Positions 1 through 5,163 of a stretch of DNA of 13,826 nt are shown in pieces. The stretch lies in NCBI GenBank assembly GCA_944322775.1, contig CALUQA010000134.1, positions 1-13,826 on the forward strand, in the 5' to 3' direction. Below the pieces are notes generated by a model. That model did not search any database, was not told the DNA's origin, and worked only from the letters and a program-made list of their open reading frames with translations. The translations under genes and the position numbers were made by a program. Source of the stretch: an uncultured Elusimicrobiales bacterium (lineage in GTDB: Bacteria; Elusimicrobiota; Elusimicrobia; Elusimicrobiales; Elusimicrobiaceae). Position 1 is the first letter of the stretch. Each line of letters starts with the position of its first letter.

Positions 1-81
1 CGGTGCGTCCAGCAAGCGCAGCGCGTCTTTAAATTCATCGGTTATTTCTATGGATTGGCCCGGCGGCATAGAGAAAAGCAT
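1..81 (-). CDS. N-terminal fragment of an unidentified protein, possibly a PIF1-like helicase
   Basis: Only the first 27 codons lie in the window; the gene runs off the left edge. It reads MLFSMPPGQSIEITDEF, then KDALRLLDAP, open in frame to position 1. The pattern of a short acidic lead-in followed by F-x-x-AL-x-LL resembles what I remember in front of the Walker A motif of PIF1/UvrD-type AAA helicases, but the Walker A itself is outside the window, so the function is a guess. No Shine-Dalgarno sequence precedes ATG 81. Instead a TATAAT (minus strand, 92-87) ends six bases away, which would put the transcript start at the ATG. An internal ATG at codon 5 is an alternative start. Confidence 0.5.
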   Translation of the reverse strand, partial: MLFSMPPGQSIEITDEFKDALRLLDAP

Positions 82-130
82 ACTTTATTATACTATTTTG
101 ATTTTAATGCAAAAATTGCTGCCGTCATCT

Positions 131-158
131 GTTTTTAACAAAAAGGGTTTGCTATCAT
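131..158 (+). promoter_or_regulatory. Candidate zupT promoter, possibly giving a leaderless mRNA
   Basis: The hexamer TATCAT at 153-158 is a fair -10 box (5 of 6 to TATAAT), with a weak -35-like TTTTTA 16 bases upstream. Its spacing predicts transcription starting at about 165, one base before the zupT ATG at 166. No ribosome-binding site lies within 15 bases of that ATG. This is inference from spacing alone. Confidence 0.35.
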
Positions 159-165
159 ATACATT

Positions 166-939
166 ATGGAAACCAGTGTTTATACCGCTTTACTTTTAAG
201 TTTTTTGGCAGGGGCCGCCACCTGTGTGGGGGGCTTGCTGTCCTTCGTGGTAAAAAAAGACAATTTTGCCGCGCTGGCTTTGGGGCTTGGCTTTTCGGCC
301 GGGGTAATGCTGTATGTGTCTTTTATGGAAATGATGCCCGAGGCCAAAAACGCTTTGAGCCAAATTTACGGCATAGACGGCGGTGCCTGGCTGGCCACGG
401 GCATGTTCTTTTTGGGGGTGGTGCTGGCGTGGGTGATAGACCGGTTTATGCCTTCCCACCACGTGCATTCCGACGCGTTGGAGCAAAAAAATAAATTAAA
501 ACACCTGGGGCTTTTTACGGCGCTGGCTTTGGCCATACACAACTTTCCGGAAGGGCTGGCCACGTTTATGGCGTCTATGGAAAACGTCACGCTGGGCGTG
601 TCCATTGCCGTGGCGGTGGCCATTCATAATATTCCCGAAGGCATTGCCGTGGCACTGCCGGTGTATCATGCCAGCGGCAGCAAGGCCAAGGCTTTCTGGT
701 ACAGCACATTTTCTGGCATGGCCGAACCGGTGGGTGCCGTGCTTGGTTATGCCATTTTCCGTTCTATATTAAGCGAGGCCGCCTTTGGGGTGATGTTTGC
801 CCTGGTGGCGGGCATTATGGTGTATATTTCTTTGGACGAACTTTTGCCCACCGCGCACGAATATGGGGACGGGCACGGCGTCATTTGGGGCGTCATTGGC
901 GGCATGATGGTGATGGCGCTTTCTTTGCTTATCTTTTAA
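166..939 (+). CDS. zupT: ZIP-family divalent metal transporter ZupT
   Basis: A 257-aa inner-membrane importer of zinc and other divalent cations of the ZIP family, the same length as E. coli ZupT as I remember it. The two signature motifs of the metal path are present: HNFPEG at residues 125-130 and HNIPEG at 154-159. Helix V is followed by GMAEPVG (184-190) and a conserved DELLP (224-228). About eight hydrophobic segments are visible, and a His-rich cytoplasmic loop (SHHVH, 97-101) separates helices III and IV, as is usual for the family. The start is fixed by alignment of the first helix (LLLSFLAGAATCVGG) with known ZupT proteins. It is a monocistronic unit divergent from the gene at 81-1 and closed by a hairpin at 953-984. 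Metal specificity cannot be told from sequence. Confidence 0.93.
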   Translation: METSVYTALLLSFLAGAATCVGGLLSFVVKKDNFAALALGLGFSAGVMLYVSFMEMMPEAKNALSQIYGIDGGAWLATGMFFLGVVLAWVIDRFMPSHHVHSDALEQKNKLKHLGLFTALALAIHNFPEGLATFMASMENVTLGVSIAVAVAIHNIPEGIAVALPVYHASGSKAKAFWYSTFSGMAEPVGAVLGYAIFRSILSEAAFGVMFALVAGIMVYISLDELLPTAHEYGDGHGVIWGVIGGMMVMALSLLIF

Positions 940-952
940 ATTGGGCCAAAAC

Positions 953-984
953 AAAAAACCCGCTCCATAAGGGGCGGGTTTTTT
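953..984. terminator. Bidirectional terminator between zupT and the 252-aa membrane protein gene
   Basis: A perfect inverted repeat has arms AAAAAACCCGC (953-963) and GCGGGTTTTTT (974-984) with a 10-base loop. A-tract and T-tract flank the GC stem, so it can stop transcription from both converging genes. Confidence 0.9.
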
Positions 985-998
985 GTGGCTTATACAAG

Positions 999-1757
999 TT
1001 AAAACAGATAGGGCGCTATTAAGAAGGAAATCATCGTGCCAATGGAATAGCTGGTCACGTTGACGGCCACGCTTAAAGCGGCTGCGTTGCGCAGGGAAAG
1101 CTGCTTGCGGTTGCAAAGCCAGAAGAACAACGCTTCCACAATCACGCAAAAGAACCACATCAGGGCCGTTTCCGTCACCACGTTGCCCAACACCTGCCAG
1201 GCAAGCGGCATGGTGATTAAATTGGCAATGACGACGGAATAAATGACGCGGTAGCTCTTTTCCGTATAGGTTAAATACGCAAAGGCGGCCAGCACTTCGG
1301 TAATCAAAATAATTAAAAGCGAAAGCCACGCGTCAATGCGCAACAGGGGGTTGTAAGCCTCTTGTTGGGCGGCACGTTCCACATGCAGGTCATGGTCGCG
1401 CACGACTACGGTAAAAGAGTCGCGCAGGCGGTCGGGGGCCGGGAAAACATTGCTTTCTCTTTTTACGCCGTCGGAAAAATCAATAATCAACTTTTGATAA
1501 GGGGAATATTTGTAGGCAATGGAAAAACAGCCGTCTGCCTGACAATAGAGTTTTTGAATGCCGTAAATGCCCAGGGGTTTACTTTGTATGCATTGGTTAT
1601 CTTCACATTGGATTTGCTCGCTAGTGTCGGGCAAGATAACTGGGGTTTGCTCGGTTTGATAGACAAAATCAAAGTCCATTTCGGGCTTGGGGAAAACACC
1701 GCTCCAGGCGGGCGTAAGAGCCAATAAAAAGGCGAACAAAAGTAAGAGTTTTTTCAT
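999..1757 (-). CDS. Signal-peptide protein with four C-terminal membrane helices, unknown function
   Basis: A 252-aa protein starting MKKLLLLFAFLLALTPAWSG, a clear Sec signal peptide with cleavage likely near residue 19-20. Residues 21-140 form an exported domain with four cysteines in two pairs (C51/C56 and C72/C77), suggesting disulfides or metal binding. Four hydrophobic helices follow at about 143-163, 169-190, 195-216 and 224-248. The layout of a periplasmic domain leading into a four-helix bundle suggests an envelope sensor or assembly protein, but I do not recognise a named family. The start at 1757 is supported by AAGGTG eight bases upstream and by the signal peptide; upstream in-frame extension to 1835 would bury the signal sequence. 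It is divergent from the aminopeptidase gene with 64 bases between. Confidence 0.85.
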   Translation of the reverse strand: MKKLLLLFAFLLALTPAWSGVFPKPEMDFDFVYQTEQTPVILPDTSEQIQCEDNQCIQSKPLGIYGIQKLYCQADGCFSIAYKYSPYQKLIIDFSDGVKRESNVFPAPDRLRDSFTVVVRDHDLHVERAAQQEAYNPLLRIDAWLSLLIILITEVLAAFAYLTYTEKSYRVIYSVVIANLITMPLAWQVLGNVVTETALMWFFCVIVEALFFWLCNRKQLSLRNAAALSVAVNVTSYSIGTMISFLIAPYLF

Positions 1758-1761
1758 ATTC

Positions 1762-1790
1762 TTACACCTTAAATTTATATTTTGTATTAT
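1762..1790 (+). promoter_or_regulatory. Candidate promoter of the aminopeptidase gene, overlapping a divergent promoter
   Basis: TTACAC (1762-1767) and TATTAT (1785-1790) are separated by exactly 17 bases, giving a start near 1797, ahead of the ribosome-binding site AAGGGGG (1807-1813). On the opposite strand a TATAAT (1791-1786) overlaps it and could serve the divergent membrane-protein gene, so the two transcripts may compete. Confidence 0.5.
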
Positions 1791-1821
1791 AACATTATAC
1801 GAGAGAAAGGGGGAAATTTTT

Positions 1822-3027
1822 ATGATTTTTACCAAAACGCAGTTATCCCGCTATGCCGATGTGATGGTGTGGGCCTTGGAAAATGCCCGCCGCGGCGGCA
1901 AATTTAAAAAATATGACACGGTGCTGGTCCGTTACGATTTGCCCGCCCAGCCTTTGGCTTTGGCCGTTTATGAGCGGCTGCTCAGCAAAAAATATCACCC
2001 GGTTGCCAGGGCAAACTCGGCGGAAGATTTTACGCGGGCTTTTTATACGCTGGCGGACGAAAAACAGCTGGCCCACATGACGGCCGGAGAAAAAGAATTT
2101 CAGGCAAGCTTAAACGGGCTTATTTCCCTGCGGGCCCCGCAAGACTTAACCGCGTTAAAAACGGTAGACCCGGCCCGCATCGGCCGCGCCGCCGTGGCAC
2201 GCAAACCGCTGCGCGAAATTTTGGACCGCACGGAACAGGACGGCCTTTTTGCCTGGACGCTGTGCAACTTTCCCACGCAGGAACTGGCGGAAAACGCCGG
2301 CCTTTCTTTAAAGGAATATGCCGCACAGGTGGCAAAGGCCTGCTTTTTAAACGATAAAGACCCGGTGAAAAAATGGAAAGAAGTGATGCAGCAAATTGCC
2401 CACATTGGTAAGTGGCTGAACGGGCTTAACATAGAGCGCCTGCAGGTGGAAACGGAACATATGGATTTTGAAGTGCTTTTGGGTGAAAAGCGTCAGTTTA
2501 TTTCCGGCGGGGGGAACAATATTCCGTCGTTTGAAATTTTTACCTCGCCCGATTGGCGCGGCACCAAAGGCGTGTATTATGCCGATTTGTCCTCTTACCG
2601 CAACGGAAACTATGTTAAAGGCGTGCGTCTGGAGTTTAAAAACGGCCGTGTGGTAAAAGCCAATGCCGAACAGGGGGAAAACTTCCTGCGCAAAATGCTT
2701 TCCATGGACCGCGGCGCCAGCCAAATAGGGGAGTTTTCGTTGACGGACCGTCGTTTTTCCAAGATAGACAAATTTATGGCCGATATTCTGTTTGATGAAA
2801 ATTTTGGCGGCAAGCACGGCAACTGCCATGTGGCGGTGGGGTCCAGTTATGCCGATACGTTTGCGGGTGATGTGAGCAAACTGGATAAAAAATTAAAGGA
2901 AAAACTGGGCTTTAACGACTCTTCCCTGCATTGGGATTTGATTAATACGGAAGAGAAAACCGTGCATGCCTTTTTAAAGGGCGGTAAGAAGGTGCTTATC
3001 TATGAAAAAGGACGTTTCTGCCTGTAA
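1822..3027 (+). CDS. M29-family metallo-aminopeptidase
   Basis: A 401-aa cytoplasmic aminopeptidase of the thermophilic-aminopeptidase family (MEROPS M29; AmpS/AmpT type), releasing N-terminal residues from peptides with a two-metal centre. The expected metal ligands can be placed: E238 in NIPSFEIFTSPD, E304 in QIGEFSL, H336 in GNCHVAVG, and H370 and D372 in SSLHWDL. The family stretch ILFDENFGGKHGNCH precedes the His ligand. Length matches the usual 400-415 residues. The start at 1822 is chosen because AAGGGGG lies eight bases upstream; reading further upstream adds 45 residues with no family resemblance. It stands alone between a divergent membrane-protein gene and the secreted-protein gene at 3131. 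A role in peptide turnover is typical of the family; substrates are unknown. Confidence 0.9.
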   Translation: MIFTKTQLSRYADVMVWALENARRGGKFKKYDTVLVRYDLPAQPLALAVYERLLSKKYHPVARANSAEDFTRAFYTLADEKQLAHMTAGEKEFQASLNGLISLRAPQDLTALKTVDPARIGRAAVARKPLREILDRTEQDGLFAWTLCNFPTQELAENAGLSLKEYAAQVAKACFLNDKDPVKKWKEVMQQIAHIGKWLNGLNIERLQVETEHMDFEVLLGEKRQFISGGGNNIPSFEIFTSPDWRGTKGVYYADLSSYRNGNYVKGVRLEFKNGRVVKANAEQGENFLRKMLSMDRGASQIGEFSLTDRRFSKIDKFMADILFDENFGGKHGNCHVAVGSSYADTFAGDVSKLDKKLKEKLGFNDSSLHWDLINTEEKTVHAFLKGGKKVLIYEKGRFCL

Positions 3028-3028
3028 G

Positions 3029-3067
3029 ATAGGCCCTTTGGTCCTGGGTAAATAGGCCCTAAGACCC
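3029..3067. repeat. Short direct repeat and imperfect hairpin after the aminopeptidase gene
   Basis: ATAGGCCCT occurs at 3029-3037 and again at 3052-3060. Overlapping it, GGTC-GGG (3040-3048) can pair with CCC-GACC on the 3' side (3057-3066) as an imperfect hairpin. No T-tract follows directly, so it is a poor terminator. It may be a processing site or simply the decayed end of a transcription unit. Confidence 0.35.
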
Positions 3068-3130
3068 TTGTTGCAAAAGTATGTTTTTTTTAAACTAAGA
3101 GTATAGAAATTAACTTTTTAAGGAGCTTTT

Positions 3131-3946
3131 ATGAAAAAACTTTTGGCTGTATTGGTTGTAGCCGTTTTTGCCCCGTGCGTTTTTGCCGCGCCGAACCCGG
3201 CTGCCGCTTTGGATAAAGCGGTGGAACAGGCCGCCGTCAAAGCCACGGCTTCCCACGAAAACAAAATTGCCCAAGCCAAGGCAAGCTTGCTTTCCAGCCT
3301 CAAGAGCTTTGCCGATTTCGCTTATAGACAACACTATTCCGACTATAGCTATCTGTTCCAATCTATGGACGATGTGCGCAAAGATTACATTGCCCTTCGC
3401 ACCCTGTCTTTGGACGCTGCCCGTGAAATGGCCCATAAAGTCAATGAGCCCATTACCATCGACAATGGTGCCCACACTATTCGCATTGCAGATTATGTAC
3501 GCATGGAATCCTGCGTGCTGGGCTCTTACAGCCAGCGGGAAGCGGCCTTGTGGGACAACTGGAGCAACATGCTGGAAGCTGATTTGAAAGCTGCTCCCGT
3601 CAAAAAAGGTGCGGTGACGGCAGACACGCCCCTGACCCCGGGTCTTCCGCAAGATTTTGTCTATGGCGTAAAAGGCTTCCGCGCTTATGTGGGTGATGCC
3701 CCTGCCATGAATTCCAACTGGGTGCTGCAGAGCATGATGACGGCCATGGACGCTTTCAATGCCCACAAAGACGATCCCGCCGCTGCCAGAGCCATGGCTG
3801 CTGAATTTGTTAAACCGGTGCAGAGCGGTTGGGGACAAGTAGTGTATCCGAAAACCTTCATCATCAACCACGCTTGCGAATTGTACGGCCCGGTACAGAA
3901 TGATTTGATGGAGTTTGCGGCCGATTTGGACAGATTGGCCCGCTAA
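3131..3946 (+). CDS. Secreted or periplasmic protein of unknown function
   Basis: A 271-aa protein with a typical Sec signal peptide (MKKLLAVLVVAVFAPCVFAA; cleavage likely after the AxA-like FAA near residue 20). C16 lies in the hydrophobic core without a convincing lipobox, so it is probably not a lipoprotein. The mature part is mostly helical and soluble: an Ala/Lys-rich N-terminal stretch (20-60), a Tyr/Asp-rich segment (YRQHYSDYSYLF, 65-76), and a C-terminal region with paired Trp/Gly motifs (SGWGQVVYPKTF). No further membrane helix is visible. I do not recognise a family. The start is supported by AAGGAG (3120-3125) five bases upstream. A hairpin terminator at 3961-3990 closes the unit, so the gene appears monocistronic. 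Confidence 0.85.
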   Translation: MKKLLAVLVVAVFAPCVFAAPNPAAALDKAVEQAAVKATASHENKIAQAKASLLSSLKSFADFAYRQHYSDYSYLFQSMDDVRKDYIALRTLSLDAAREMAHKVNEPITIDNGAHTIRIADYVRMESCVLGSYSQREAALWDNWSNMLEADLKAAPVKKGAVTADTPLTPGLPQDFVYGVKGFRAYVGDAPAMNSNWVLQSMMTAMDAFNAHKDDPAAARAMAAEFVKPVQSGWGQVVYPKTFIINHACELYGPVQNDLMEFAADLDRLAR

Positions 3947-3960
3947 TAAGCAATTTTTCA

Positions 3961-3992
3961 AAAATCCGCGGTTTTTAAGCCGCGGATTTTTT
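3961..3992 (+). terminator. Rho-independent terminator of the secreted-protein gene
   Basis: Perfect arms AAAATCCGCGG (3961-3971) and CCGCGGATTTT (3980-3990) enclose an 8-base loop and continue into a T-tract. It lies 15 bases after the stop codon at 3946. Confidence 0.9.
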
Positions 3993-4126
3993 ATGTCTAT
4001 ATTTACTTACAGCTCTGCTGGAAAATGACAATAAAAACACATCACTGGGCCGCCCGCGCAGCCTGCTATAAGCATAAGCGCCTTTTGCCGCATGAAACCA
4101 TGCATACATATGCCGTTTTAACCATA

Positions 4127-4157
4127 AAAAACCCCGGGTTTTATGCCCGGGGTTTTT
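4127..4157. terminator. Terminator at the end of the nrdD-nrdG operon
   Basis: A 12-bp perfect stem pairs AAAAACCCCGGG (4127-4138) with CCCGGGGTTTTT (4146-4157) around a 7-base loop. It sits 14 bases past the nrdG stop and reads as a terminator on both strands. The preceding 130 bases (about 3993-4126) contain nothing I can identify. Confidence 0.9.
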
Positions 4158-4171
4158 GTACGGAATAGATT

Positions 4172-4795
4172 TTATAAATCGTCGTGAAGCACTTTTAAGG
4201 CGGCTTTTTCTTTGGCTACGGGCAGGCATTCCTGCACGCGGTAGTGTTTGCCGCCTACCAGTTTGGAAATGGCTTCTATGTCGGCATCGGTCAGCACTTC
4301 TTTGTCATAGGTGGTGCGGAACTCATAGCCAATGCCGGCTTGACGGATTAAATCCATGGATTTTTGCAAAACCGTCGGGTTTGCCGGCACGCCCGTAATT
4401 AGGGCGTATTTTTCCAGCGGAGCTTTGAGGTCCATGGCAATAAAGTCCACCAGTTTTTTGTCCAGCAGTTCTTTAATCATGTCCGGCCGGGTGCCGTTGG
4501 TGTCCAGCTTTATGGCATAGCCGTAGGACTTTATTTTGGCTAAAAATTGCGGAAGATCATCAAAGATGGTAGGTTCCCCGCCCGACACCACAATCCCTTC
4601 CAGGGTGCCTTGGCGGCGCTTTAAAAAGGCATCTATTTCCTCTTCGGCAACGGGCTCGGTGAACATATGCGGATATACCAGCTCCGGGTTGTGGCAGTAA
4701 CGGCAACGAAAATTGCACCCTTGGGTGAATATCATGGCCGCCGGCCGGCCCGGGAAGTCAATCAATGTAAACTTTAAAAGTCCGCCTATTTTCAT
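4172..4795 (-). CDS. nrdG: Anaerobic ribonucleotide reductase activating protein (radical SAM), NrdG
   Basis: A 207-aa radical-SAM activase that uses a [4Fe-4S] cluster and S-adenosylmethionine to install the glycyl radical on the class III ribonucleotide reductase. The cluster motif CNFRCRYCHN gives C27, C31 and C34. The SAM-binding GGE appears as SGGEPT (71-76), followed by LDTNGTRP and the strand FIAMDLKAPL. The N-terminus MKIGGLLKFTLIDFPG matches the NrdG2-type subfamily (TIGR02495) as I remember it, which is longer than the E. coli NrdG. It is the last gene of the operon, 27 bases after the small glycyl-radical gene. Only a weak GGG-type ribosome-binding site is visible, so coupling to the upstream gene is plausible. 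Its likely substrate here is the separate 70-aa protein rather than NrdD itself. Confidence 0.93.
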   Translation of the reverse strand: MKIGGLLKFTLIDFPGRPAAMIFTQGCNFRCRYCHNPELVYPHMFTEPVAEEEIDAFLKRRQGTLEGIVVSGGEPTIFDDLPQFLAKIKSYGYAIKLDTNGTRPDMIKELLDKKLVDFIAMDLKAPLEKYALITGVPANPTVLQKSMDLIRQAGIGYEFRTTYDKEVLTDADIEAISKLVGGKHYRVQECLPVAKEKAALKVLHDDL

Positions 4796-4822
4796 CCGAA
4801 AACCCGTTGCAGATAAAGGAAA

Positions 4823-5035
4823 TTATTTGCCGCAGTTGCAGTCGCAGCCGCAACCGATACGCATGTTTTTGCGCATGGCAAACTCTTCTTTTTTGCCTTT
4901 GTTCCAGTTTTGCACCGGGCGCAAATAACCCACTACGCGGCTGTAAACTTCACATTTGGAACCGTGCACATCCTGCATTTCTTTTTTCAGTTCCGAGATT
5001 TTGTTTTCAACAATTTTCTTTTCTTCAGCGGTCAT
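4823..5035 (-). CDS. Stand-alone glycyl-radical domain of class III ribonucleotide reductase with Cys-rich tail
   Basis: A 70-aa protein whose residues 28-56 match the extreme C-terminal segment of canonical NrdD: CEVYSRVVGYLRP followed by VQNWNKGKKEEFAMRK. G36 in RVVGYL is the residue expected to hold the glycyl radical. Residues 1-24 are a charged helix (EEKKIVENKISELKKEMQ) that could pair with the helical tail of NrdD. The end, MRIGCGCDCNCGK, adds four cysteines (C62, C64, C66, C68) beyond the usual NrdD terminus, plausibly for metal binding or redox relay. It has its own ribosome-binding site, GGAG seven bases before the ATG. It lies between nrdD and nrdG. The upstream NrdD lacks this segment, so the active enzyme should need both chains. 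I recall short NrdD-like entries in other anaerobes but cannot verify that here. Confidence 0.9.
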   Translation of the reverse strand: MTAEEKKIVENKISELKKEMQDVHGSKCEVYSRVVGYLRPVQNWNKGKKEEFAMRKNMRIGCGCDCNCGK

Positions 5036-5116
5036 AATTTTACTCCATGTTACTTCTTGTCCTGCACGGCATCTGCCGTTACTTTATTGTACATCTTTCG
5101 CGGCAGGGCCGAACTG

Positions 5117-5147
5117 CTTTTTAGGGTTAGCTTGTAACCCTAAAAAG
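5117..5147. repeat. Perfect 13-bp inverted repeat between nrdD and the glycyl-radical gene
   Basis: CTTTTTAGGGTTA (5117-5129) and TAACCCTAAAAAG (5135-5147) form a perfect stem with a 5-base loop, 17 bases after the nrdD stop codon. Neither side is followed by a T-tract. It may be an mRNA processing or stability element that sets the ratio of the two subunits, or a protein-binding site. Confidence 0.8.
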
Positions 5148-5163
5148 GTATATCTTGCACAAA

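Noticed and set aside
3993..4126. tRNA or small RNA between the secreted-protein terminator and the nrd terminator
   Set aside because: No cloverleaf, T-loop consensus or convincing promoter-plus-terminator pair is visible in this interval.
5050..5094. 14-codon frame (MYNKVTADAVQDKK) between nrdD and the glycyl-radical gene
   Set aside because: It has no ribosome-binding site and no recognisable content, and a frame this short is expected by chance.
5117..5147. Rho-independent terminator after nrdD
   Set aside because: The stem is AT-rich and is not followed by a T-tract on either strand, and nrdG and the radical gene must be expressed downstream.
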